This document shows, piece by piece, positions 9,215 to 18,162 of a stretch of 64,000 bases of DNA (its first letter is position 1; each line of letters starts with the position of its first letter). The DNA comes from Solibaculum mannosilyticum. GTDB taxonomy: Bacteria > Bacillota > Clostridia > Oscillospirales > Acutalibacteraceae. Below the pieces are notes generated by a model. That model was not told the origin of the DNA. It saw nothing but the letters and a program-made list of their open reading frames with translations, and did not search any database. A program made the position numbers and the translations under genes. The stretch lies in contig NZ_AP023321.1 in the NCBI RefSeq assembly GCF_015140235.1, positions 1,106,501 through 1,170,500 on the forward strand, written 5' to 3'.

Positions 9215-11965
9215 ATGCTAAATCAGCTTGTGTACACTCGATGTTTTCCCCATCGGGATTTAAAGAATCAAGGGCAGGTTGTCCGCAACGAGGGCTTTGG
9301 CGTTTTTTCCATGAGTCCGGAACTCTTTGACCAACAGGATCCAGAGAGCTTTGATTATCTGCAAGCCAGACTGGCTATTAAAAACGGCTCCAATGAGACG
9401 TCTCCAATTGGACTGTTCCATTCATACGAATATATGGTTTTAAAACCAGGCGTCTATGCCTTCAGCTTTGAATATGAGAGGCCTCACTGTAAAACACCTC
9501 GTCCCAACGGGAAAACCCATCGTTCCGGTACCTATATGAAACAGTGCCTGGTGGGAGAAATAGAGGGATATCCCTGCGAATGGTTTGGATCGACAACATG
9601 GGATGCACATTTAAAATCAGAAAACGACTATTATTTAGATGCGCCGCCGGATGCCGTCCCAGATTATTTGCCCCAGGTTTCTGAGAAACCCGTGGGGAGA
9701 AAGATTACCATGGAGAAGGCGGCAGCTTTTGTCCGTGATGGAAGAAAAGAAGCTGTAAAAGCAGCCATCTGGTTTCTTGTCCATGAATACGGTAAGCCGG
9801 AGGAGGAACGAAAGGTCCTGCTCGTTAAGGATACACCAGAAAACGTGGAGCTTTGGATTGCGGCCATTGAATATGCTTTCTCATCCAAGATGGCTCGGAA
9901 CATCAGTTTTAATACCAACTGCTCTAAATTAGGGATGCAAACTGACAACAGCCTTTTTTATTATACCGATGCCTCCGGCAAGTTTTATCCCGTTGCCAAC
10001 CGGAGTCTAGCACTAAAGAGGCATCCTTACTGTATGATAGTAGGGTATCATCCCAAAGATAATTATTGCGTTTCTCTCAAACCGATGCCTGCAAGCAATT
10101 TTGTCGTGCTGGACGGCATCAGTAAACAGGTTTCCTTCACACCGGATTCTTCCATAAGCCATCCCTATTATCAGGCGGCTGTGGAATATGGAGAAGATAT
10201 CCAGGATTTTTGCAGCTATGTGTTGCCCAGCTTATCGCTGACAGAGGTGACGCCATCGCTTCCACAGCTCTATGACGCTTTTCAGTATCTTCTGGATTCC
10301 AACCATAAGGCGGATACCTGGAAGTATTCCTCCACAATTGCTCACATCAATACGCTAAGCCAATTCGGAGAAATCAATAACGACGTCTTGAATGGATATC
10401 TGCTGGATCAAGCCCTTTCTGTCTACGCAAAAATGGCCGATGAGGATGAGCAGAATAATCTTTTGCTGTTGCAGATTCTGTGGAAGCTGTCACTGCGTCT
10501 GCACCGGGAAAAGGATATCATCGGAATCGTGGCCGACAAGCTTCAGTACTGTCTGACCCATCTCTCCACCTCGGCTTTGCAGCTGGGGCGGACTTGGACA
10601 GCCTTAAAGAGTTCTTCTATGGATAGCCTGGTAGCGGCTGTGCTGGATGACCTTTTTAACGATACGGAACTTTCCATCTATACCAAGCAATTAGAAGCTG
10701 CTGGTCCGGAGGCGACGGACATTCTATTAGAGATGTTTTTCTATACCTTGCGCCAAAATAAGATGGACCTGTCCGCTATGATGCAAAACAGCACACAATA
10801 TTCCTTTGTATGCCGCAGCATGGTAGTCTTATTGAAAGATAAAAAGAGATTGCACAATCAGCTTGCAAACGTCAGTTCCAACAGTCAAGTTTTTAATTCC
10901 ATGTGTATTTCGGTGGCCGATTTCCTCACAAAGAGAAATATCTGTGATGCAGCCAAGTGGTGGGATATCGTCATGGCCGCCAACGGTTCAGATGTGGTAT
11001 CCTTTTGCCGGGATCTCTGCCGTTGCGGCAAAGTGGATATCCAGCTAATCGAACAGCTTTTAACTTCGCGGATGGCATCCATCGGCAGATGCGACGGCGC
11101 CTTGTATCAAGCTTTCCGGGAAGCCATTCAGGAAATGGGTGCAGGACGTGACACCGGTGTTCAATTCTATCGCAAATGGATTGAGGTTTCTCAGCCGGAG
11201 GATGCTGAATTGATCCAAAAAGCTGTTCGCAATATGCGCATGAGCAAGGACACGGAAAAGACGATCTTTCTCGCGTTGGACAGCAAGCTGCCTTACGATA
11301 AATCATCCCGCCTGGATCCCAAAATCTATGGAGAGATGGATGCTTGGGCGAAAGGCTTAGGAACGAGCAGCCGCAGTTCGATGTTATACCGTTTTCAGAG
11401 AGCGGTGGAGCACAAACGAAGTGCTTCTGACATCATAGCCGCCGCCGCGGAGATTCTGGAAGCTTGTGTTGTAGTGGACTCTAATTTTTGTCAGCAGGAC
11501 TATTTTCAAGACATTGTAGAAAAATTAGCTGATTTTGGGGATGACAGTGAATTGCATCTGACAGTGCTGTGCCTCTTTGAAGGGAGCGGACAGAATTTCC
11601 GATACAATTATGCCGACTGTTACCTTTCCGCTGTTCTGGATCATTCCAAAGGCAGACGTCTGGCGGAAAACCTGATGTCCCTGTGCGAAGCCACCACTTG
11701 TAAATTTACAATTCCAGGCAGGACGAGCAGTCAAGTAAAAGAGGTTCAGGATACGACGGATGACGTCCTGCGTGATATGTTGATTCATTTCTATAAGCCA
11801 GGACTGATCGATCAAGTACTTCGACTCAACCAGTATGACGACGCAGTAAAGAGAAAGATGGCTGGAATGCTTGAAGAAGCTGAGAAAAAGGGTGGGAAAC
11901 AAGGCTTCGCCGGACGTTTAACCAATAAATTGGGCGGACTTTTTGGAAAACGCCGGGATGATTAA
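9215..11965 (+). CDS. GAP1-like GTPase-associated protein
   Basis: A 916-residue, mostly helical protein with no transmembrane segment or signal peptide. The N-terminal 170 residues (opening LNQLVYTRCFPHRDL, with FSFEYERP and later YLDAPP) resemble the N-terminal domain of GAP1 proteins. The rest is a long alpha-helical array ending in a basic Gly/Lys tail (GGLFGKRRDD). The gene starts with ATG 7 nt after AAGGAAGGG and lies 34 bp after the GTPase gene. In published genome surveys GAP1 proteins co-occur with zinc-ribbon GTPases, and the pair here fits that. The family call rests on layout and N-terminal pattern, so a profile search is needed to be sure. Confidence 0.6.
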   Translation: MLNQLVYTRCFPHRDLKNQGQVVRNEGFGVFSMSPELFDQQDPESFDYLQARLAIKNGSNETSPIGLFHSYEYMVLKPGVYAFSFEYERPHCKTPRPNGKTHRSGTYMKQCLVGEIEGYPCEWFGSTTWDAHLKSENDYYLDAPPDAVPDYLPQVSEKPVGRKITMEKAAAFVRDGRKEAVKAAIWFLVHEYGKPEEERKVLLVKDTPENVELWIAAIEYAFSSKMARNISFNTNCSKLGMQTDNSLFYYTDASGKFYPVANRSLALKRHPYCMIVGYHPKDNYCVSLKPMPASNFVVLDGISKQVSFTPDSSISHPYYQAAVEYGEDIQDFCSYVLPSLSLTEVTPSLPQLYDAFQYLLDSNHKADTWKYSSTIAHINTLSQFGEINNDVLNGYLLDQALSVYAKMADEDEQNNLLLLQILWKLSLRLHREKDIIGIVADKLQYCLTHLSTSALQLGRTWTALKSSSMDSLVAAVLDDLFNDTELSIYTKQLEAAGPEATDILLEMFFYTLRQNKMDLSAMMQNSTQYSFVCRSMVVLLKDKKRLHNQLANVSSNSQVFNSMCISVADFLTKRNICDAAKWWDIVMAANGSDVVSFCRDLCRCGKVDIQLIEQLLTSRMASIGRCDGALYQAFREAIQEMGAGRDTGVQFYRKWIEVSQPEDAELIQKAVRNMRMSKDTEKTIFLALDSKLPYDKSSRLDPKIYGEMDAWAKGLGTSSRSSMLYRFQRAVEHKRSASDIIAAAAEILEACVVVDSNFCQQDYFQDIVEKLADFGDDSELHLTVLCLFEGSGQNFRYNYADCYLSAVLDHSKGRRLAENLMSLCEATTCKFTIPGRTSSQVKEVQDTTDDVLRDMLIHFYKPGLIDQVLRLNQYDDAVKRKMAGMLEEAEKKGGKQGFAGRLTNKLGGLFGKRRDD

Positions 11966-11988
11966 TTGATAGATATGGGGGTTCTTTT

Positions 11989-12240
11989 ATGGCAGGTCCA
12001 AGAAAAGTTTCCAAGGAACAGTATGATGAATTTCGTTCCAAGATGGAAGAGAAATACGGGTATGATGAGATGAGCGACGAGGAGAAAAAGGATTTTGACG
12101 AGAAGATCGATCAAGTGGCTGTAGTGGATAATAAAACCGATCAGACTGATGCAGACGATGGTGATGAGAGGGAAGAAAGAGAACGCGGCGACGGTCATCC
12201 CCATAGCTTAGAGGATGACGACGATGAAAATATCCGGTAA
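11989..12240 (+). CDS. Small acidic protein, paralogue A
   Basis: An 83-residue, highly charged protein with SD AGATATGGGGG upstream. It contains VSKEQYDEF, then KYGYDEMSDEEKKDFDEKIDQV and a very acidic C-terminal tail. Its core matches the next gene, so the two are tandem paralogues. The KxGYDEMSDEEKxxFDxKxDQV pattern predicts one or two helices and no catalytic motif. It could be an adaptor, an inhibitor or a client tag of the chaperone/GTPase complex. I know of no named family. Confidence 0.75.
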   Translation: MAGPRKVSKEQYDEFRSKMEEKYGYDEMSDEEKKDFDEKIDQVAVVDNKTDQTDADDGDEREERERGDGHPHSLEDDDDENIR

Positions 12241-12266
12241 AGATGAGAGGATAGGAGGAAGGCATT

Positions 12267-12488
12267 TTGGAAAAAGAAGTGGTTTCCAAGGAAGAATACG
12301 ATGCCGTAAGCCAAGAGCTGCGTCAGCGAAGAGGCTATGACGAAATGAGCGACGAGGAAAAAGAAGCTTTTGATGCGAAACTGGATCAAGTGATGGAAGT
12401 AGATGATACCACAGATCAGGTAGATGCCACCGATGACGAAGAGGGGGAACCCAGCATCGGACCCAAGGTTTTGCGGAAAACCAGGTGA
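12267..12488 (+). CDS. Small acidic protein, paralogue B
   Basis: A 73-residue acidic protein starting at TTG 12267 after AGGAGGAAGG. It shares VSKEEYDxxS and RGYDEMSDEEKEAFDAKLDQV with the preceding gene. The tail ends in a short basic stretch (KVLRKTR), unlike its paralogue. It lies 26 bp after paralogue A and 54 bp before the ATPase gene. Retention of two diverged copies between the GAP1-like and ATPase genes suggests each fits a different partner; that is inference. Confidence 0.72.
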   Translation: MEKEVVSKEEYDAVSQELRQRRGYDEMSDEEKEAFDAKLDQVMEVDDTTDQVDATDDEEGEPSIGPKVLRKTR

Positions 12489-12542
12489 TGTCGGGGCTTG
12501 GACTTTGAAAGAGCATTTTTTAGAAAAAGAGGGGTGAATCCT

Positions 12543-15500
12543 ATGCCAAACAATGCAACATCCACTGGAACCAGTCACCGAGCGGCGAGACGCCCACAGC
12601 CTTCTGCTGGAAACGGGGGAGGTTCACCGCTGCCTACCGGAGGGAAAAGGACCATTCAGCCCATGGCTACACCCGATAGTAAACAGCAGAAAAAAGCAAA
12701 AAAATTGTTGATGGACGCCCATCAGCTCAATGTCCTTCAGAATGATTTGCGTATTGTGGGGGTGTATGTCAACAGCAGGCATTTGGAAATGCTGTCCCCT
12801 GCCGGTAAGGATTGCCTTTATACCAGTGTGGTCGATAAACTGGATCCGTTGCAGTGCAATCGTACGGGAATTGCCGTGTATCAAATCACCAAGCTGATGT
12901 ACAATGAAGAGGAAAATTCCTATGAGAAGCTGGTCAGCGTATATTCGGCCCTCAACAGTTTTGGCGGCGTGACGGCTCTGATCCTGCAAAGCGACGGCAA
13001 TAGCGTACGTCTTTACTTGTGCACCAATACCAGCGGAAACAGCAGGATTGCAGGCGAACTGTTATCCGGCAACTTAAAAGGACATTTCCCCGGCTGTGAG
13101 ATCACACAATTATCTGAGCCGGAGAAGAATACGTTGCTCAATTCCTGTGGCCCGAAAGGCTCCTTTCCTGCGGGACGGACGGTTCGTTCTCTGAGTATGA
13201 TTCCCAGCCGACGGGAAGAGGAGCTTCAGAAGGATCGGGAATTGAGCGCCCAAGGATGCGAAAAATTCATTGACGCTATGAATGGGCACAAGTATACTTT
13301 GGTCATTTTGTCTCAATGCGTTTCGCCGGATGCTATGGATGATTGCCGGGAAGGACTTGAGAATCTATATACCTGCCTGTCACCTTATGCAAAAGAAACC
13401 GTCTCCTATGGTGAGAATCAGTCGGACACCGTCAATTACTCCATATCCAGTAACATCAATTATTCCGTTGGAAGGAGTATTTCAAGGTCCTTTGGCACAT
13501 CCCATACAGCCAGCATTTCCAACGGGCGCAGCTATAACCGCGGCAGTGGATATGGAATGTTCAATATGCACTTTAACAGCGGGAGCGGGACTTCCAGCAG
13601 TACAAGTTCTTCCACCGGGACCAATCAAGGGTATAGCACGGGGGAGAGTACTTCAGAAGCAATGGGTTCGGGAGATAGCCAAGGGACAGGAAGCTCTGTG
13701 GGAAGCAACAGTTCCCTGACCATTAACCGGGATAACAAAGCAGTACAAAATTTACTCTCCAAGCTGGAGGAACACATCAAGCGTATCAACATGAGCCAGA
13801 CCTTTGGCATGTGGAACAGTTGTTGTTATCTGATTACCGATGACGTGGCTACAGCCAATATGGGTACCAGTACTTTAGCGGCATTGTTGGCGGGCGATTC
13901 TCAAGCCGCACCCAGAGCCTACTGCAATCAGTGGGATGCCACCAATGTAGCTGAACGTGAAAAAGTATTGGAGTATCTAGAGTATTTACACCATCCGGTC
14001 ATCGATTTGGCCATACTGGAGGAAACCACCGATGCGTCTGGAAACAGAACTCGTTCGGTGTTCCAAAAGGAAAAAGTGACGCCCGCCATGATGATCAGCG
14101 GCAAGGAAATCCCGACTTTAATGGCATTGCCTCGCAAATCGGTTCCGGGCATTGTGGTGGATAGTATGGCGGAATTTGGTCGAAACATCCCGGAAAAATG
14201 GAAAAAGAAAGTGAAGCGTCCTATTCTGTTTGGAAACGTATACCACATGGGCCAAGAGGAAAAGACCCAGACGTTTTTGGATCTAGACACTTTTGCTTCT
14301 CACACTTTTATCTGTGGGGCTTCCGGATCCGGTAAAAGCAATACGACCTACAATCTCCTGGAAAAAATGATTGAAAATAAAATCCCTTTTTTGGTCATCG
14401 AACCCGCAAAAGGCGAATACAAAATTGAATTCGCCGGGTTGCCGAACGTCAATATTTTTACAGCCGATGAGTCCCCCTACCGGTTGCTTCAAATGAATCC
14501 CTTTGAATTTAGTTCGGGTATCCATATTCGGGAACATCTGGATCAAGTGTTGCAGGTGGTAAGCGCCTGCTGGCCTTTGTACGGGGCCATGCCGGGACTG
14601 CTGAAAAAGGCTTTTGAACAGGTGTACATCGATCACGGATGGGATTTGGAACATTCAGAGCGAATTGTAGAAAAGGGCAGTCGATTCCCCACCTTTCAGG
14701 ATCTGGTTCCAGTGTTAGAACGCATTATCGATCATTCCCCTTATTCGGCTCAAACCAAGGGGGATTATAAGGGGGCTTTGCTCAATCGAATTTCATCCCT
14801 TTGCAACGGGTTTGAAGGACAAATTTTCGGTTGCAGCAGTGGGATCCCGGATCGAACACTTTTCAACGAAAACACCATTGTGGATTTGAGCAGCATCGGC
14901 TCGGATGAAACCCGTTCTCTCATTATGGGGATCCTCATCATCAAGCTCAGAAATTTCAGAAAGACAGCAAGTACACAGCCCAACAGCAAGCTGATTCATG
15001 TCACTGTACTGGAGGAAGCCCATAATATTTTGAAGCGATGTTCTCAGGAAACCAATGTGGAATCTGGCAATGTTCAGGGAGCGGCTGTCGGGAACCTCTG
15101 TCGGTGTATCGCTGAAATGCGCAGTGCAGGAGAGGGATTTCTGATTATTGACCAGTCCCCAGGAGCGGTGGATCCTACTGCGATTAAAAATACCGCCATT
15201 AAAATCGTCATGCGCTTGCCGGCGAAAGACGATTGTCAGGAAGTTGGTGCATCCCTAAGTCTCAAGGAGGAACAAATCCGAGAACTGAGCCGATTGGATG
15301 TGGGCGTTGCAGCTATTTTCCACGCCGGTTGGACCGATACCTTATTGGCGAAAATGGGAGATATTTGGGATCAGAGATATCGTGCCAAAGCTGCACCTGT
15401 TTTAAATAAAGGGGTATTCACAAAGGTTCAGGGCGCTGTAGTACAGCTTATGTATCATAATCTATTAGAAGGTCAAGCCAAAAGCATCTATATGGATGTC

Positions 15501-16043
15501 CAAGAGCTTCTGAACATACTTTGTAAAGAAAGCAGCGCATTAAAACCGACGTTACCGAGGTCAAAGCAGCAGGAGATGTTGGATGAAGTACAGATTTATC
15601 TTGAGAATAACCAGCAGTTTATCCGGGCCAATAGCTTCAAGGATTTGCAAAGGACTTTTCTGGATTTTATCTTTGACTTTCTGCGTCTGGATAGCGTCAT
15701 GCGGATTTTCCCATTGGAAGGGGTCAATAAGAAGTTTGACCTTATGGATACCAAACTGACGCCCAAAGAGACTCGTATTGTCTTGAGGTGGGAAAAGGAC
15801 ATCCGTTCCGGTATCTGCCGATACTTATACATGCCCGAGGAGTGTGAACCACAGAAGGCTTATCGTTGGCCGCTCAACCCCACCGATTCGGAATGCTTCT
15901 GGATGTTATACGGCAAGATGCTCAAGCGATATGCCACCAAAATGATGCTTCGCAAAGACGGGGATGCCCGGTACGCCAATGCTTTGGATTATTTGAATTC
16001 CATTAAATTCTTTCAGCCGTCGGCACATAAGGGGAAGCGGTAA
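12543..16043 (+). CDS. HerA/VirB4-like DNA-translocase-type ATPase
   Basis: A protein of 1166 residues from ATG 12543 (GAGGGGTG upstream; the open frame runs back to 12498). The Walker A GASGSGKSN is near residue 591, IEPAKGEYK follows as in HerA/VirB4/DUF87 proteins, Walker B is LIHVTVLEEAHN (about 818-828), and the later IIDQSPGAVDPTAIKNT with RLPAKDD matches the sensor/arginine region of the family. A Ser/Gly/Thr-rich insert (about 292-396) precedes the ATPase and looks flexible. There is no transmembrane segment. HerA-type hexamers move DNA or peptides, and the nuclease toxin gene lies 6 bp downstream, so the ATPase may feed or deploy that effector, or act on invading DNA. Confidence 0.82.
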   Translation: MPNNATSTGTSHRAARRPQPSAGNGGGSPLPTGGKRTIQPMATPDSKQQKKAKKLLMDAHQLNVLQNDLRIVGVYVNSRHLEMLSPAGKDCLYTSVVDKLDPLQCNRTGIAVYQITKLMYNEEENSYEKLVSVYSALNSFGGVTALILQSDGNSVRLYLCTNTSGNSRIAGELLSGNLKGHFPGCEITQLSEPEKNTLLNSCGPKGSFPAGRTVRSLSMIPSRREEELQKDRELSAQGCEKFIDAMNGHKYTLVILSQCVSPDAMDDCREGLENLYTCLSPYAKETVSYGENQSDTVNYSISSNINYSVGRSISRSFGTSHTASISNGRSYNRGSGYGMFNMHFNSGSGTSSSTSSSTGTNQGYSTGESTSEAMGSGDSQGTGSSVGSNSSLTINRDNKAVQNLLSKLEEHIKRINMSQTFGMWNSCCYLITDDVATANMGTSTLAALLAGDSQAAPRAYCNQWDATNVAEREKVLEYLEYLHHPVIDLAILEETTDASGNRTRSVFQKEKVTPAMMISGKEIPTLMALPRKSVPGIVVDSMAEFGRNIPEKWKKKVKRPILFGNVYHMGQEEKTQTFLDLDTFASHTFICGASGSGKSNTTYNLLEKMIENKIPFLVIEPAKGEYKIEFAGLPNVNIFTADESPYRLLQMNPFEFSSGIHIREHLDQVLQVVSACWPLYGAMPGLLKKAFEQVYIDHGWDLEHSERIVEKGSRFPTFQDLVPVLERIIDHSPYSAQTKGDYKGALLNRISSLCNGFEGQIFGCSSGIPDRTLFNENTIVDLSSIGSDETRSLIMGILIIKLRNFRKTASTQPNSKLIHVTVLEEAHNILKRCSQETNVESGNVQGAAVGNLCRCIAEMRSAGEGFLIIDQSPGAVDPTAIKNTAIKIVMRLPAKDDCQEVGASLSLKEEQIRELSRLDVGVAAIFHAGWTDTLLAKMGDIWDQRYRAKAAPVLNKGVFTKVQGAVVQLMYHNLLEGQAKSIYMDVQELLNILCKESSALKPTLPRSKQQEMLDEVQIYLENNQQFIRANSFKDLQRTFLDFIFDFLRLDSVMRIFPLEGVNKKFDLMDTKLTPKETRIVLRWEKDIRSGICRYLYMPEECEPQKAYRWPLNPTDSECFWMLYGKMLKRYATKMMLRKDGDARYANALDYLNSIKFFQPSAHKGKR

Positions 16044-16048
16044 AAGAT

Positions 16049-16600
16049 ATGAAACGGGAAATTACAGAAAACGATTGTGAGGACTATAAAGAGTTCGAGT
16101 CCTCTGAGACGCGAGCAGAAAAAGATCGTCTCAAAAAGGAGATGGCCGATCATTTTGAGAGTACCTATTCATTAAAACCGGATGAGAAATACGAAGCGAA
16201 CCAGTACCGATATGAGACCGACAAATTGGGACGCATTGAAAAATGTGAAGGGACGATCCGGCTGGAAAAGGGAAAAATAAATCCGACCCATCAAAGCAAG
16301 GCCGGTGGAGAGAGCCGCGAAATGGAGGATGACGGCGGTCATCTCATTGCCAGACGCTTTGGTGGATCGGAAAAAGTGGATAACATTGTGCCGATGGATC
16401 GTCATCTCAATCGGGGAGAATACAAAAAGATGGAAAATGAATGGGCCAATAAAGTGGAGGACGGAAGTACAGTGGATGTGAAGATTCGATGCAAGTATGA
16501 AAAAGACAGCCAACGTCCTTCTGAGATTATCGTCCGGTATCAAGTGACCGATGAAACGGGATATTCTTATCGTGAAGTCCGGCGTTTTAAAAACAGTTGA
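16049..16600 (+). CDS. DNA/RNA non-specific endonuclease-type toxin
   Basis: A 183-residue protein. A charged, helical N-terminus (1-75) leads to a nuclease core (about 75-183) with EDDGGHLIARRFGG (catalytic-type His about residue 98) and NIVPMDRHLNRGEYKKMENEW (metal-ligand-type Asn about residue 120). This is the layout of the beta-beta-alpha-metal ENDO-NS_2 domain that ends YeeF/LXG polymorphic toxins. Unlike those, it has no LXG or other secretion domain, so it is a stand-alone effector. The gene begins 6 bp after the ATPase stop codon and overlaps the immunity gene, the usual toxin-immunity layout. Confidence 0.8.
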   Translation: MKREITENDCEDYKEFESSETRAEKDRLKKEMADHFESTYSLKPDEKYEANQYRYETDKLGRIEKCEGTIRLEKGKINPTHQSKAGGESREMEDDGGHLIARRFGGSEKVDNIVPMDRHLNRGEYKKMENEWANKVEDGSTVDVKIRCKYEKDSQRPSEIIVRYQVTDETGYSYREVRRFKNS

Positions 16601-17034
16601 AGGCTGGTGATGGTTTGAAAAGCAATCAAATTCACGAGGATCCAAAGCGCCTCCAGGAATTTTATGAGAGGATAGGCAATCTATTATTCTCCCTGTTGCC
16701 AGACAATTGGGATCATGTGGTAATGGGATATTTCTTAGAGGGGGAGGATCATGTCCCCCATCAACAGATCCTATACGATGCACAAGGCGGCGGTGATTAT
16801 CTTGACCTTATGGAAAAAGTATGGGACAATGAGACGCTGGAAGATGCTGTATTGGATCTAGGTGATATATGTGCCGCAATGCAGGAATACTGCAAATCGT
16901 GTGGTGACGACTGGCAAAGCATAACGTTTCGCATGCAGTCGGATGGAAGCTTCTCCACGCAATACGACTACAATACCATTGATTATTATGATGCACGATA
17001 TATTCAAGATTGGCAAAGCAAAAGTCTAGATTAA
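16597..17034 (+). CDS. YezG/DUF600-type immunity protein
   Basis: An acidic protein of 145 residues that overlaps the nuclease stop codon at TTG 16597; TTG 16615, nearer to an AGG/GGTG sequence, is an alternative giving 139 residues. The sequence (YERIGNLLFSLLPDNWDHV near the start, DLGDICAAMQEYCKSCGDDW, then FRMQSDGSFSTQYDY) follows the YezG/DUF600 pattern of immunity proteins that neutralise YeeF-type nucleases. It should bind and inhibit the preceding enzyme in the cytoplasm. Confidence 0.72.
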   Translation: MKAGDGLKSNQIHEDPKRLQEFYERIGNLLFSLLPDNWDHVVMGYFLEGEDHVPHQQILYDAQGGGDYLDLMEKVWDNETLEDAVLDLGDICAAMQEYCKSCGDDWQSITFRMQSDGSFSTQYDYNTIDYYDARYIQDWQSKSLD

Positions 17035-17049
17035 AAGAGGGAGACTCCC

Positions 17050-18150
17050 ATGGCTTTTTTTGTATCCCCAGAAGAGACATTATATACGGCTTTAAGAAAT
17101 AGACAACCATTTGTTCGGTTGGAACGATGCATAGGATCTTTGGAGACAATATTCAAAAATGCATTCAAAAGAGACCGGCGTCTGTTGGCCGTTTTTTCCA
17201 GCTATGAGGCCAACTATATGAAAAAAGGCCTTGTTCAGTTGAGTTATGATTACGATATCACATTACAATATCAAGAAAATGCCCCCAATAATCTGGAGGA
17301 TATTATGGTAGACGATGCTTCCTGGGATGCCAAATGCCTGTTGGAAAAAAGCGGCCCTAAGGAGTGCGCTATTGTCACCGATGATCCACCGGCGCTGCAA
17401 AAAAAAATTTCTAGCATTTTTGACCGTATGCTTAGTCAATATGAAGGGCTCTGTGAATGGCGAATTCACAGCTTTAGCTTTGAGAAAATGAGCACCGATA
17501 CTGTATGCTTCTTAACGTATGAATATGTCCTGCCTCCGACTCATTTGAGACAATTGCAAAGTAAAACTAAGTTTGCAGCAAAGACGATTTGGAACAATAT
17601 TTTAGGTCATGCAAAAGTACCGCAGTTTGTAAAACCATTTTTGGCCTTGAGCTATCTGAGTCAGGAGTGCGTTTACGATCAACGGGCCTACGACGAAGTA
17701 GGGGATCGGCCCAATGAGATTCCTTCTGATGCTGCACCGCATTTAGCCTATGGCCCATTGGTGGAAAAGAGAGGGATTTGCGGAGGTCTGGCGTGGGCGT
17801 TCAAAAGACTGATGGATGAAGCCAATATTGAATGCATTTGTGTCAGCGGGTATCTAAAAAAAGATCTTCATATGGGACACATGTGGGATCTGGTGAAGCT
17901 GGATGGGCAGTATTATCACGTAGATCCTACTTGGGGGATCCAAGATCCAGGTGTATTTATCGGAGGGCTTATGCAGCCGGACAGCTTTATGAGAAATACA
18001 CATATCTGGGAGGAGGACCACTATCCCAGGGCGAGAGGAATGCGTTTCCAGTACGATTTTGTCGAGGACTATTTGGTTCAAAACGGAGGAGATTTCTTGG
18101 ATGATGGAGCGGTTGAAAGCTACATGTTCCCGGACGATATTGCAGAATAG
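17050..18150 (+). CDS. Transglutaminase-like cysteine protease domain protein
   Basis: A 366-residue protein with no signal peptide. The transglutaminase-core fold occupies about 185-320, with Cys244 in KRGICGGLAW, His277 in MGHMWDLV and Asp292 in YYHVDPTWG, a complete Cys-His-Asp triad as in bacterial peptidases of this superfamily. The first 180 residues are unassigned and contain long helices. ATG follows GAGGG by 8 nt and 15 bp separate it from the immunity gene, so it is the last gene of the island. It could process a partner such as the toxin, or be a second effector; the sequence does not decide. Confidence 0.75.
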   Translation: MAFFVSPEETLYTALRNRQPFVRLERCIGSLETIFKNAFKRDRRLLAVFSSYEANYMKKGLVQLSYDYDITLQYQENAPNNLEDIMVDDASWDAKCLLEKSGPKECAIVTDDPPALQKKISSIFDRMLSQYEGLCEWRIHSFSFEKMSTDTVCFLTYEYVLPPTHLRQLQSKTKFAAKTIWNNILGHAKVPQFVKPFLALSYLSQECVYDQRAYDEVGDRPNEIPSDAAPHLAYGPLVEKRGICGGLAWAFKRLMDEANIECICVSGYLKKDLHMGHMWDLVKLDGQYYHVDPTWGIQDPGVFIGGLMQPDSFMRNTHIWEEDHYPRARGMRFQYDFVEDYLVQNGGDFLDDGAVESYMFPDDIAE

Positions 18151-18162
18151 ATTTGATGTCCG

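Noticed and set aside
36-18150. Reading the island as housekeeping dnaK-grpE-dnaJ
   Set aside because: The Hsp70s lack the lid, the J-like protein lacks HPD, one Hsp70 is fused to vWA and the neighbours are a GTPase, HerA-like ATPase and toxin.
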